This document shows positions 8,173 through 17,111 of a stretch of 64,000 nt of DNA, piece after piece. This DNA comes from Dellaglioa kimchii (lineage in GTDB: Bacteria; Bacillota; Bacilli; Lactobacillales; Lactobacillaceae). The stretch spans positions 434,001-498,000 of the forward strand of contig NZ_CP170736.1 of assembly GCF_046115505.1 (NCBI RefSeq). The letters run 5' to 3'. The notes below the pieces were generated by a model. The model searched no databases and had not been told where the DNA came from. It saw only the letters and a list, made by a program, of their open reading frames with translations. Position 1 is the first letter of the stretch. Each line of letters begins with the position of its first letter. The translations under genes were made by a program, and so were the position numbers.

Positions 8173-9312
8173 ATGGTAAAAAAAGTAGAAAAAGTTGAAG
8201 AATCAGAATTTGACGAAAAAGGCTTTAAAAAAGCACAAACGAAGTTGATCAAGGAATATAAAGTAAAAAAAGAAATTAAGTATGATAATTTAACAGATGA
8301 ACTAGCAACACCATTCCATTTAGATGCTGATCGTATGGATAAATTACTTCAAAAAGTCGCAGATGCTGGTATTGCTGTTGTTGATGAAGAGGGAAACCCA
8401 AGTGAACATAGTTTAAAAGCAGCTGAAAAAGTGACAAAGAAAGCTTTAAAAGACACATCTGCACCAACTGGAATTAAAATTAATGACCCAGTTAGAATGT
8501 ATTTGAAAGAAATTGGTCGTGTTAATCTTTTAAAAGCTGAAGAAGAAGTTGCTTTAGCATTAAAAATTGAAGAAGGCGACGAAGAAGCAAAACAAAAATT
8601 GGCAGAAGCTAATTTACGTTTAGTTGTTTCAATTGCTAAACGTTACGTTGGTCGTGGGATGCAATTTCTTGATTTAATTCAAGAGGGTAACATGGGATTA
8701 ATGAAGGCTGTCGAGAAATTTGATTATCGTAAAGGATTTAAATTCTCAACATATGCGACATGGTGGATTAGACAAGCAATTACACGTGCTATTGCTGATC
8801 AAGCACGTACAATTAGAATTCCAGTTCATATGGTTGAAACAATTAATAAATTAATCAGAATTCAACGCCAATTATTACAAGAACTTGTTCGCGAACCAAT
8901 TCCTGAAGAAATTGGTGCTGAAATGGATATGCCAGCTATGCCAGCCGAAAAAGTTCGTGAAATTTTAAAAATTGCTCAAGAACCTGTTTCATTAGAGACA
9001 CCAATTGGTGAAGAAGATGATTCACATTTAGGTGATTTTATTGAAGATCAAGATGCAACTAGTCCAGCTGACCATGCGGCTTACGAACTCTTGAAGGAGC
9101 AACTAGAAAATGTTCTTGATACATTAACAGATCGTGAAGAAAATGTTCTGCGTTTAAGATTCGGTCTTGATGATGGTCGCACAAGAACACTTGAAGAAGT
9201 TGGTAAAGTGTTTGGAGTGACACGTGAACGTATTCGTCAAATTGAAGCTAAAGCATTACGTAAACTACGCCATCCATCTCGTTCAAAACAATTAAAAGAT
9301 TTCTTAGAATAA
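8173..9312 (+). CDS. rpoD: Primary sigma factor RpoD (sigma A)
   Basis: This is the housekeeping RNA polymerase sigma factor. The 379 residues include a short Lys-rich region 1.1 and region 1.2 (NDPVRMYLKEIGRVNLL). Region 2 has the -10-recognition helix FKFSTYATWWIRQAITRAI, and region 3 has RIPVHMVETINK. Region 4 has the -35 helix-turn-helix VTRERIRQIEAKALRKLRHP at the C-terminus. The size is typical of lactobacilli and shorter than Proteobacterial RpoD because the region 1-2 spacer is missing. AGGGAGGAA precedes the start. A strong terminator closes the operon. Confidence 0.98.
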   Translation: MVKKVEKVEESEFDEKGFKKAQTKLIKEYKVKKEIKYDNLTDELATPFHLDADRMDKLLQKVADAGIAVVDEEGNPSEHSLKAAEKVTKKALKDTSAPTGIKINDPVRMYLKEIGRVNLLKAEEEVALALKIEEGDEEAKQKLAEANLRLVVSIAKRYVGRGMQFLDLIQEGNMGLMKAVEKFDYRKGFKFSTYATWWIRQAITRAIADQARTIRIPVHMVETINKLIRIQRQLLQELVREPIPEEIGAEMDMPAMPAEKVREILKIAQEPVSLETPIGEEDDSHLGDFIEDQDATSPADHAAYELLKEQLENVLDTLTDREENVLRLRFGLDDGRTRTLEEVGKVFGVTRERIRQIEAKALRKLRHPSRSKQLKDFLE

Positions 9313-9319
9313 AAAATTT

Positions 9320-9365
9320 AAGGACCATTATAAAACGAAACCTGTTTTATAATGGTCCTTTTTTA
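9320..9365 (+). terminator. Terminator after rpoD
   Basis: Long perfect arms AAGGACCATTATAAAAC and GTTTTATAATGGTCCTT enclose a short GAAACCT loop and are followed by TTTTT. Confidence 0.9.
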
Positions 9366-9409
9366 GTTATAATAAGAAAAGATAAGATACGAAAGAAGAG
9401 GATCAAGAA

Positions 9410-10105
9410 ATGGATGCACGACATTTATCAGATCGATTAGTTCGAGTTGCAAAATTTGTACCAAAAAATGCACGATTGGCCGATATCGGATCGGATCATG
9501 CTTACTTACCTGCATATTTAGCTATTAATAAAATTATTTCATATGCTGTTGCTGGAGAAGTAGCTAAAGGGCCTTATGAAAATGCCGTAACAGAAATTAA
9601 TATAGAACGATTAGACCATATGATAATGCCAAGATTAGCTAATGGGTTAAAGGCAATTAAATTAGACGATAATATTGATACTATCACAATTGCCGGAATG
9701 GGTGGCCCTTTAATAAAAGATATATTTACTGCCGATTTAGAAAAATTAACGGGTGTCCGTCGGTTAATTATTCAACCTAATGTTGGACAAAAATTAATAA
9801 GAGAATGGTTAATGGATCATTCATATCAAATTATTGATGAAGATATTGTCGAAGACGACCATCATGTCTATGAAATTATTGTTGCTGAGAAAGTTAACAC
9901 TAAAATGAGCTACTCGATATTAGATTTAAAGTATGGACCTAAATTAAGAATTGAGCAAAGCGATGTATTCAAAGCTAAATGGCACAAGCAAATGGAAAAA
10001 AAGCGTAAAGTTTTAAAAAATTTTGAGGCAGCAAATAAAGTTCCTATTGATAAAAAAATGATATTAGAAGTTGATATCAAAGAAATTGAGGAGATGCTGG
10101 GATGA
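9410..10105 (+). CDS. trmK: tRNA (adenine(22)-N1)-methyltransferase TrmK
   Basis: TrmK is an SAM-dependent methyltransferase that makes m1A22 in tRNA-Ser and some tRNA-Tyr. Of its 231 residues, the N-terminal Rossmann part shows DIGSDHAYLPAYL and GEVAKGPYENA. The core has TITIAGMGGPLI with the characteristic GMGG, followed by LIIQPNVGQ. A C-terminal coiled, Lys-rich segment is visible near KWHKQMEKKRKVLKN, as in the family. The last four bases overlap the start of the Nif3-like gene, a pairing conserved in Firmicutes after rpoD. GAGGATC precedes ATG 9410. Confidence 0.93.
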   Translation: MDARHLSDRLVRVAKFVPKNARLADIGSDHAYLPAYLAINKIISYAVAGEVAKGPYENAVTEINIERLDHMIMPRLANGLKAIKLDDNIDTITIAGMGGPLIKDIFTADLEKLTGVRRLIIQPNVGQKLIREWLMDHSYQIIDEDIVEDDHHVYEIIVAEKVNTKMSYSILDLKYGPKLRIEQSDVFKAKWHKQMEKKRKVLKNFEAANKVPIDKKMILEVDIKEIEEMLG

Positions 10106-10899
10106 CAAAAATTATTGATTTAGTCAATCAATTCGAAGTATTTGCTCCAAAAAGTATGGCTGAAATTGGTGATCCAGTAGGCCTACAATTAGGTGATATT
10201 AATAATACTGTTACTAAAGTAATGACAACTTTAGATGTTCGTCCAGAAGTTGTCCAAGAAGCAATTAATAAAAATGTAGATTTTATTTTCGCACATCATC
10301 CATTAATATTTAGACCGGCAAAAAATTTGGATACTACAAATCCTCAAAATAAAATGTATGCCGATTTATTGAGTCATAATATAACAGTGTATGCAGCTCA
10401 TACTAATTTAGATAATGTTACAGGTGGGATGAATGATTGGTTAGCGAGTCGTTTAAAATTACAAGAAACAATCCCGTTAGTGTATACAAATAGTTCAGAT
10501 TATGGAATGGGTCGAATCGGAAATTTAACTAGTCCTATGACTGTTATTGAATTTTCTGAATATTGTAAGAAGCAATTTAACATAAGTGGATTAAGACTGA
10601 TTTCTAATGATTTGACGCAATCAATTAAGCGTGTTGCAGTTCTAGGTGGTGATGGTGGTAAATTTTATCATGAGGCAATTAAGCAGCAGGCGGATGTTTA
10701 CGTAACAGGAGATGTCTACTACCACACGGCTCATGACATGTTAGCAGAAGGGTTGTCAGTTATTGATCCGGGCCATCATGTTGAAAGTATCTGTAAAGCA
10801 CAATTGAAACGGTTATTTGGAGAATGGAATCTAGAAAATAATTGGCAGATTGAGATTATTGAATCAGATATTAATACAGATCCATTTCAGTTTATTTAA
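10102..10899 (+). CDS. Nif3-like dinuclear metal center protein (DUF34, YqfO family)
   Basis: This 265-residue member of the Nif3/DUF34 family has an uncertain molecular role; family structures hold a two-metal site. Metal-binding motifs are visible: FAHHPLIF near residue 55, AAHTNLDNV near 95, and the C-terminal GHHVES. The protein is the short form: it lacks the PII-like insert of about 100 residues present in Bacillus YqfO. Its start overlaps the trmK stop (ATGA), so the two are co-translated. The functional link to tRNA modification is only suggested by this conserved neighbourhood. Confidence 0.9.
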   Translation: MTKIIDLVNQFEVFAPKSMAEIGDPVGLQLGDINNTVTKVMTTLDVRPEVVQEAINKNVDFIFAHHPLIFRPAKNLDTTNPQNKMYADLLSHNITVYAAHTNLDNVTGGMNDWLASRLKLQETIPLVYTNSSDYGMGRIGNLTSPMTVIEFSEYCKKQFNISGLRLISNDLTQSIKRVAVLGGDGGKFYHEAIKQQADVYVTGDVYYHTAHDMLAEGLSVIDPGHHVESICKAQLKRLFGEWNLENNWQIEIIESDINTDPFQFI

Positions 10900-10956
10900 T
10901 TTTAAAATTAGAGTATGATTAGAGATATTAAATAATAGATTAGGAGATACGCTATC

Positions 10957-12207
10957 ATGACAAAATATGAAGAATTAATTCCACGTTTTATTAAGTATGT
11001 TAAAGTAGAAACTCGTTCTGATGAAAATTCAGGGGTAACTCCTTCAACGCAAACTCAAGTTGAATTTGCGAAAGAATTAAAGGAAGAACTTTTACAAATT
11101 GGATTAAAGGATGCACGTATTTCTGAAAAAAGTGGGTATGTTTTAGCAACATTACCAAGTAATTTAGAAGCTGGTAAAAACGTTAAAGCGGTTGGTTTTA
11201 TTTCACATATGGATACAGCTGCATTTACAGCAGAGGGTGTTAACCCCCAATTCGTTGAAAATTATGATGGCGAATCTGATATTAATCTTGACGATGATGG
11301 TAAATTTAAACTAACTATTAAAGAATTTCCAAATTTAAAAAATTATAAAGGCAATACATTAATTACAACAGATGGTTCAACACTATTAGGATCAGATGAT
11401 AAATCGGGAGTAGCTGAAATTATTACTGCTGTAGCCTATTTAGTTGCACATCCTGAAATTAAGCATGGTGACATTAAAGTTGGTATTGGACCTGATGAGG
11501 AAATTGGGGTAGGTGCTGATAAATTTGACGTAGCCGATTTTGGAGCTGATTTAGCGTACACTGTTGATGGTGGACCATTAGGTGAATTAGAATATGAAAC
11601 ATTTAATGCTGCTCAAGCAGTTGTTTCAATTCAAGGTAAGGAAGTTCATCCTGCAACTGCTAAAGGTGTTTTAATTAATGCAAGTAAGTTAGCAAATCAA
11701 TTTGACTCATTATTACCGCAAGATGAAGTACCTGAAAAAACTGAAGGTCGTGAAGGATTTTACCACTTAATTTCACTAGAAGGCACAGTCGATGAAGCAA
11801 AAATGGTTTATATCATTCGTGATCATGATCGCCAAAAATTCGAAGATCGTAAAAAGTATATGATGAGTATTGCCGATAAAATGAATGCTGATTTTGATTC
11901 TGAACGTGTGACAATTGATATGGTAGATCAATATTACAATATGCGTGAAGTAATCGAGAAGGATATGACTGTTGTGAATGTTGCTAAAGAAGCTATGGAA
12001 AATTTAGCAATTAAACCGGATATCTATCCAGTACGTGGTGGGACAGATGGTTCAAAAATCTCATTCATGGGATTACCAACACCAAATATATTTGCTGGGG
12101 CAGAAAATATGCATGCGCGATTTGAATTTGTTTCAGTTGAAACAATGGAAAAAGCAACGGATGTTGTTCTAGAAATTATAAAATTAGTATCTGAAGAAAC
12201 AAAATAG
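10957..12207 (+). CDS. pepT: Peptidase T (tripeptide aminopeptidase)
   Basis: PepT is a cytosolic M20-family zinc aminopeptidase that removes the N-terminal residue from tripeptides, used in peptide nutrition. Its 416 residues carry the first metal motif SHMDTAAF, then LLGSDDKSGVAEI, the catalytic/metal GPDEEIGVGAD, and PVRGGTDGSKISFMG near the C-terminus. The dimerisation insert lies between. TAGGAGAT precedes ATG 10957. It is monocistronic, ending about 90 bases before a bidirectional terminator. Confidence 0.96.
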   Translation: MTKYEELIPRFIKYVKVETRSDENSGVTPSTQTQVEFAKELKEELLQIGLKDARISEKSGYVLATLPSNLEAGKNVKAVGFISHMDTAAFTAEGVNPQFVENYDGESDINLDDDGKFKLTIKEFPNLKNYKGNTLITTDGSTLLGSDDKSGVAEIITAVAYLVAHPEIKHGDIKVGIGPDEEIGVGADKFDVADFGADLAYTVDGGPLGELEYETFNAAQAVVSIQGKEVHPATAKGVLINASKLANQFDSLLPQDEVPEKTEGREGFYHLISLEGTVDEAKMVYIIRDHDRQKFEDRKKYMMSIADKMNADFDSERVTIDMVDQYYNMREVIEKDMTVVNVAKEAMENLAIKPDIYPVRGGTDGSKISFMGLPTPNIFAGAENMHARFEFVSVETMEKATDVVLEIIKLVSEETK

Positions 12208-12300
12208 GTATTATTAAATAGTGAGGATGAGTTAAACTAGAGGACATATTGAGACCTTTCTTTCTCAAATTTTTCCTTGTAGTCTTATAAAACCAAATAA

Positions 12301-12335
12301 AAAAAGATAAACTAATTAGTTTATCTTTTTTTATT
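12301..12335. terminator. Bidirectional terminator between pepT and a convergent small gene
   Basis: The palindromic arms AAAAAGATAAACTAA and TTAGTTTATCTTTTT give A and T runs on both sides, so the hairpin can end transcripts from pepT (+) and the DUF2929-like gene (-). The 90 bases between the pepT stop and this hairpin show nothing further. Confidence 0.8.
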
Positions 12336-12519
12336 TATCTGATTTAGGATCTTTGAGAATGGCGTAGAGGCAATTTACGACAATTAAGCCGGTAACTGCA
12401 AAAATAATACCGATTAACAAAACTGGTGCAAACAATGTACCAGTTAGTGAGCTTACGATATAACCAATTACTTCACCAAAAATGAAGCCCCAAAAGAGAA
12501 TTGTTAATTGTTTCATCAT
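12331..12519 (-). CDS. Small membrane protein, DUF2929-like
   Basis: This 62-residue hydrophobic protein has two predicted membrane helices (LTILFWGFIFGEVIGYIV and APVLLIGIIFAVTGLIVV) and a short charged tail. The pattern 'F-W-G-F-x-x-G-E-x-x-G-Y-I-x-S-x-L-T-G' resembles the DUF2929 family of Firmicute membrane proteins, which have no known function. I chose the ATG at 12519 because GAGGTG lies seven bases upstream on this strand. A longer frame to 12555 has no ribosome site. It is transcribed divergently from dnaE and converges on pepT. Confidence 0.75.
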   Translation of the reverse strand: MMKQLTILFWGFIFGEVIGYIVSSLTGTLFAPVLLIGIIFAVTGLIVVNCLYAILKDPKSDK

Positions 12520-12590
12520 AGAACAGCACCTCACATTCAAAGCTAATTTTAGCACAAATAATTATTTTTGCAAAAGCTTTTTAGTGTCTA

Positions 12591-12619
12591 TTGGGTATTG
12601 TTAAAAAGTTTTGTATAAT
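12591..12619 (+). promoter_or_regulatory. Probable dnaE promoter
   Basis: TTGGGT (12591-12596), a 17-base spacer and a perfect TATAAT (12614-12619) lie about 30 bases before the dnaE start. The -35 is weak. Confidence 0.5.
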
Positions 12620-12651
12620 AACATTAATAGATACGTGAAAAGGGGGATAAA

Positions 12652-15600
12652 ATGTTTGTTCCGTTAAAAGTTAAAAGTTCATTCAGCTTATTACAAAGCA
12701 CCACTAAAATTAATGATCTTGTTCAAAGTGCTAAAAGTAAAGGCTATAAAGCAATTGCCTTAACAGATAATAATACATTGTATGGTGCAATTGATTTTTA
12801 TAATGCCTGTCAAAAAGCTGAAATTAAGCCAATTATCGGACTAACGTTAGATATCTCCGGTTTAATCGAAACAAACCATGAATATGAATTGACCTTTATT
12901 GCAAAAGATAAACAAGGTTATCAAAATTTAATGCAATTATCGACCTTAAAAATGACCTTAAATGATGATAAGTTAAACTTTAGTAGTTTAACTAACTATT
13001 TAGACGGTTTATTTATATTATCACCTAGTGAAAAAAGTGAATTTAGTTATTTAATTGAACAAAGTCAAATATCCGATGCAAAAGAATTATTAGCCAAATA
13101 TCAAAGCTTAATAGGTTCAGAAAATATTCGAGTTGGCCTATCTCACTTAATGGATAAAATTACGGCACAATCAATTAAATCTTTAGCTCAAAATTTTGAT
13201 ATTCGTGTAATTGCGCTAGATGAAGTAGCTTATTTGGATGCTGAAAATCAGTTTGATATTGATGTGTTAAAGGCAATTAGTACTGGTGAAACGATTTTAA
13301 TTAATAAAGTTGATGAACAAATTCAGGGAGAATATGCATTAAGAAATCCAAAAGAGATAACGGAGCAATATCAAGAATTGCTAATGGCAGATGCAATTCA
13401 AGAAACCCAAAATTTAGCAGATGAAACGTCTCTGGAATTAACATTCTCACAACCCAAACTACCTGAGTATCCATTACCTAATAATGAAACAGCACATAGT
13501 TATTTGAGAAGTATGTGTAATACTGGATTAAATGAGCGGTTTCCAAATGGTGTACCTAAGGAATATAAACAAAGATTAGAACTTGAGTTAAACGTTATTC
13601 AACAAATGGGATTTGAAGATTACTTTTTAATCGTTTGGGATATTATGAACTATGCTCATTCGCAAAATATTATAACTGGCCCAGGACGAGGGTCATCTGC
13701 TGGATCACTCACAGCCTACGTTTTAACGATTACGGATGTTGATCCAATTAAATATAATTTATTGTTTGAACGTTTTTTGAATTCAAAACGTGTTCAGATG
13801 CCGGATATTGATTTAGATATTCCAGATGATAAACGTGGACTAATCCTTAATTATTTACATCAAAAATATGGACATTATCACATGGCTCAAATTATTACAT
13901 TTGGCACAATGGCAGCAAAACAGGCTTTGAGGGATGTTGGTCGAGTATTTGGTGTATCACCTTTTGAAATGAAAGGGTGGAGTGATGCAATTCCAAATGT
14001 TTTGAAAATTACGTTGACAGAGGCGCTAGCACAATCACAAAAATTACGTAATTTAGTTAATGATAGTTCCAAAAATAAAAATATTTTTACAATTGCGCAG
14101 CATATCGAAGGGATTCCAAGACACTACTCTACGCATGCAGCAGGGGTCGTATTGAGCCAAATTGATTTACGAGAAGTTGTTCCTTTACAAAATGGAAGTG
14201 AGGATATTCTTTTAACACAGTATTCTAAAGATATAGTTGAAAATGTTGGTTTATTAAAAATCGATATTTTAGGTCTACGTAATTTAAATATTTTAGATCA
14301 AGCTGTAACACAGGTTAAAAAGAATTATCAAGCAGACTTCAATCCAGCATTCATTAATTTAGAAGATGAAAAAACATTAGCCCTTTTTAGATTAGGTGAT
14401 ACATCCGGTGTTTTCCAATTTGAATCTAATGGTATCAAAAACGTTTTAAAAAAATTACAACCAACATCTTTTGAAGATATCGCAGCTGTAAATGCGTTAT
14501 ATCGGCCGGGTCCGATGGAAAATATAGATACATTTATTGCACGAAAACATCATCTTGAAAAAATAACATTTCCGGACAATAGTTTAAAACAAATTCTTGA
14601 GTCAACCTATGGTGTATTAGTTTATCAGGAGCAGGTTATGCAGGTCGCATCAAAGATGGGTAATTTTACACTTGGTGAAGCTGATTTACTACGCCGAGCA
14701 ATGAGTAAAAAGAAAAAAAAGACTATTGATGAAATGCGTACTCAGTTTATCAATGGGGCATATGATAATGGAATTCAAGAAGATGTGGCTAAAACAGTTT
14801 ATAGTTATATTGAGCAGTTTGCTAATTATGGATTTAATCGTTCACATGCCGTTGCCTATAGTAAAATTGCTTTTCAATTAGCCTATATTAAAGCTAATTT
14901 TCCAGCTGCATTTTTTGAAGCTATTTTAAATTCCGTTGGTAATAATCCGCAAAAAATAAAAGAATACTTAGTGGAAGCAAAGCAATATCATGTAATAATT
15001 AAATTACCTGATATTAATATGAGCGATGTCGGGTTTTGTTTAATACAAAATGTTGTTTTATTTGGATTAAATAGTATAAAAGGACTTAGAAAAGACTTTA
15101 TTGAACATATCATTACGTTACGACAAAAAGAATCGTTCACAGATTTCCAATCCTTCTTGCATCGGATAGACAAAAAATATTTAAATGTGGAAAATATTTC
15201 AGCATTAATATATTCTGGGTGTTTTGATCAATTTGAATATAATCGTGCTGAATTGATCAGTGCCCTACCAGAATTAATCAGCAGCATTGACTTAAGTGGG
15301 AATAATACTAATTTATTTGAATTATTAACGCCTAAGATAGCAAGACAATCAAACTTTCCATTAATGGTTCGATTAGAAAAAGAATCACAATATTTAGGTG
15401 CGTATCTTTCGGGACATCCGGTTGAGAAGTATCGGAAACAGCTAAATCAAAGCGATTTTAAAAAAATATCGGAAATATCTGATAAGACACATGTAACCAT
15501 TTTAGTTAATCTTACGAGAGTAAAAGTTATTCGAACAAAGAAGGGTCAACAAATGGCCTTTGTAAATGGTTCGGATGAAACAAGTGAGATTGATTTGACA

Positions 15601-15972
15601 ATATTTCCTGATTTATTTCGACAGAAAGAATCTTTACTTGAAAAAAATAAGGTCGTTGTCGTTTCGGGGGATGTTGAAACAAATAGAGGATTACAAATTA
15701 TTGTTAAAAAAATAGAATTAGCAGATGACTATTTTAAACGAATAACTCAAAAAAAATGGTTTTTGAAGATTACTAAAGAAACAACAAATGAAAAAATAGA
15801 AAAATTGATGCAAACCATGAAAATAAGGTTAGGTCAAACGCCGGTTATTTTATTCTATGAAAAAGACAATCGTAAAATTAGTTTAGATAGAACTTATTGG
15901 TTAAGGAACGACAAAGAAACACATACAGCGCTTACAAAAATATTAGGTTCTGAAAATGTCGTCATTAAGTAA
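12652..15972 (+). CDS. dnaE: DNA polymerase III alpha subunit DnaE
   Basis: This is a replicative family C polymerase. In Firmicutes, DnaE extends primers and works with PolC. The 1106 residues include an N-terminal PHP domain and a polymerase core with GPGRGSSAGSLTAYVL near 343 and the catalytic acidic motif PDIDLDIPDD near 384. Further segments are HYSTHAAGVVLS, ALYRPGPME and YGVLVYQEQVMQVA, followed by helix-hairpin-helix and OB-fold regions in the last third. In the PHP domain the usual metal His of 'T-D-H' is Asn (TDNNTLYG) and the early 'HSxYS' reads SSFSLL, so metal binding there is probably lost. GTGAAAAGGGGG precedes ATG 12652. Confidence 0.97.
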   Translation: MFVPLKVKSSFSLLQSTTKINDLVQSAKSKGYKAIALTDNNTLYGAIDFYNACQKAEIKPIIGLTLDISGLIETNHEYELTFIAKDKQGYQNLMQLSTLKMTLNDDKLNFSSLTNYLDGLFILSPSEKSEFSYLIEQSQISDAKELLAKYQSLIGSENIRVGLSHLMDKITAQSIKSLAQNFDIRVIALDEVAYLDAENQFDIDVLKAISTGETILINKVDEQIQGEYALRNPKEITEQYQELLMADAIQETQNLADETSLELTFSQPKLPEYPLPNNETAHSYLRSMCNTGLNERFPNGVPKEYKQRLELELNVIQQMGFEDYFLIVWDIMNYAHSQNIITGPGRGSSAGSLTAYVLTITDVDPIKYNLLFERFLNSKRVQMPDIDLDIPDDKRGLILNYLHQKYGHYHMAQIITFGTMAAKQALRDVGRVFGVSPFEMKGWSDAIPNVLKITLTEALAQSQKLRNLVNDSSKNKNIFTIAQHIEGIPRHYSTHAAGVVLSQIDLREVVPLQNGSEDILLTQYSKDIVENVGLLKIDILGLRNLNILDQAVTQVKKNYQADFNPAFINLEDEKTLALFRLGDTSGVFQFESNGIKNVLKKLQPTSFEDIAAVNALYRPGPMENIDTFIARKHHLEKITFPDNSLKQILESTYGVLVYQEQVMQVASKMGNFTLGEADLLRRAMSKKKKKTIDEMRTQFINGAYDNGIQEDVAKTVYSYIEQFANYGFNRSHAVAYSKIAFQLAYIKANFPAAFFEAILNSVGNNPQKIKEYLVEAKQYHVIIKLPDINMSDVGFCLIQNVVLFGLNSIKGLRKDFIEHIITLRQKESFTDFQSFLHRIDKKYLNVENISALIYSGCFDQFEYNRAELISALPELISSIDLSGNNTNLFELLTPKIARQSNFPLMVRLEKESQYLGAYLSGHPVEKYRKQLNQSDFKKISEISDKTHVTILVNLTRVKVIRTKKGQQMAFVNGSDETSEIDLTIFPDLFRQKESLLEKNKVVVVSGDVETNRGLQIIVKKIELADDYFKRITQKKWFLKITKETTNEKIEKLMQTMKIRLGQTPVILFYEKDNRKISLDRTYWLRNDKETHTALTKILGSENVVIK

Positions 15973-15980
15973 TTTATTCT

Positions 15981-16040
15981 TGAAAATACTGAAAATATTT
16001 TCACATTTAACAAGACAACTTTTCTGAAAAGTGTTAATAT
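15981..16040 (+). promoter_or_regulatory. pfkA promoter with palindromic operator candidates
   Basis: AAGACA (16012-16017), a 17-base spacer and TAATAT (16035-16040) give a plausible promoter about 45 bases before pfkA. The spacer contains the perfect inverted repeat ACTTTTC-T-GAAAAGT (16018-16032). A 14-base perfect palindrome TGAAAATATTTTCA lies just upstream (15990-16003), preceded by a direct half-site TGAAAATA at 15981. The shared TGAAAA half-site suggests a regulator, but this is inference. Confidence 0.5.
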
Positions 16041-16083
16041 AGTGAGTGAAATATGTACTTAAATTACTTATTGAGGTGAAGAA

Positions 16084-17052
16084 ATGAAACGCATTGGTAT
16101 TTTAACAAGTGGTGGAGATGCGCCAGGTATGAACGCTTCAGTTCGTGCTGTTGCACGTCGTGTAATTGGTGAAGGATTAGAAGCATACGGTATTAATTAT
16201 GGTTTTGCTGGTTTAGTTGCTGGCGATATTCATAAAATTGAATATGCTGACGTTGATGATGTTATTCAACGCGGTGGAACAATGTTATATTCAGCCCGTT
16301 ATCCTGAATTTGCAACTGCTGAAGGACAATTAAAAGGTATCGAACAACTTAAAAAGTTCGGTATTGATGCTTTAGTTGTTATCGGTGGGGATGGTTCATA
16401 CCATGGTGCTTTAGCACTCACAAAACGTGGATTTAACGCTGTTGGTATTCCAGGAACAATCGATAATGATATTCCTGATACAGATTTCACAGTTGGATTT
16501 GATACAGCTGTTAACACAGCTCTTGATGCAATTGATCGTATTCGCGATACTGCTCGTTCACATCAACGTACGTTTATCGTTGAAGTAATGGGTAGAAATG
16601 CTGGAGATATTGCTTTATGGTCCGGTATTGCTGGTGGTGCTGATGTTATTGTTATTCCTGAAAAAGGATATGACATGCAAGAAATTGCAGACAAGCTCAA
16701 CAGTAACCGTGAACATGGTAAAGATTCAGGAATTATCGTATTAGCTGAAGGTGTTATGGGAGCTAGTGATTTTGCTGCTGAATTAGACACATATGGTAAT
16801 TTTGAAACACGTGTGACTATTTTAGGACATACACAACGTGGTGGCGTACCAACTGCCAAAGATCGTGTCTTAGCAAGTCGTTTTGGTGATTATGCTGTTC
16901 AACTTCTTATGGAAGGTAAAGGCGGATTAGCAATTGGTATTAAAGACAACAAATTAGTTGCTGAAGATATTGTTGCAACGCTTGAAGAACATAAACATCA
17001 TACAGATTTGAGTCTTTTAGACTTAAATACACGACTTTCAACACCAAAATAA
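16084..17052 (+). CDS. pfkA: ATP-dependent 6-phosphofructokinase
   Basis: PfkA phosphorylates fructose 6-phosphate to fructose 1,6-bisphosphate, the committed step of glycolysis. The 322 residues match bacterial PfkA. Visible are LTSGGDAPGMNASVR at the N-terminus, the ATP site GGDGSYHGA, the catalytic GTIDNDIPDTD, the substrate site VEVMGRNAGDIAL, and the effector-site region LGHTQRGG. GAGGTGAAG precedes ATG 16084. pyk follows after 59 bases, the usual pfkA-pyk operon. Its presence implies homofermentative capacity and argues against obligately heterofermentative genera such as Leuconostoc. Confidence 0.98.
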   Translation: MKRIGILTSGGDAPGMNASVRAVARRVIGEGLEAYGINYGFAGLVAGDIHKIEYADVDDVIQRGGTMLYSARYPEFATAEGQLKGIEQLKKFGIDALVVIGGDGSYHGALALTKRGFNAVGIPGTIDNDIPDTDFTVGFDTAVNTALDAIDRIRDTARSHQRTFIVEVMGRNAGDIALWSGIAGGADVIVIPEKGYDMQEIADKLNSNREHGKDSGIIVLAEGVMGASDFAAELDTYGNFETRVTILGHTQRGGVPTAKDRVLASRFGDYAVQLLMEGKGGLAIGIKDNKLVAEDIVATLEEHKHHTDLSLLDLNTRLSTPK

Positions 17053-17111
17053 TATAATACTGTTATTGTTATTTATAAATAATAAGTAAACTAAGAGGAG
17101 ATCATAATCTA

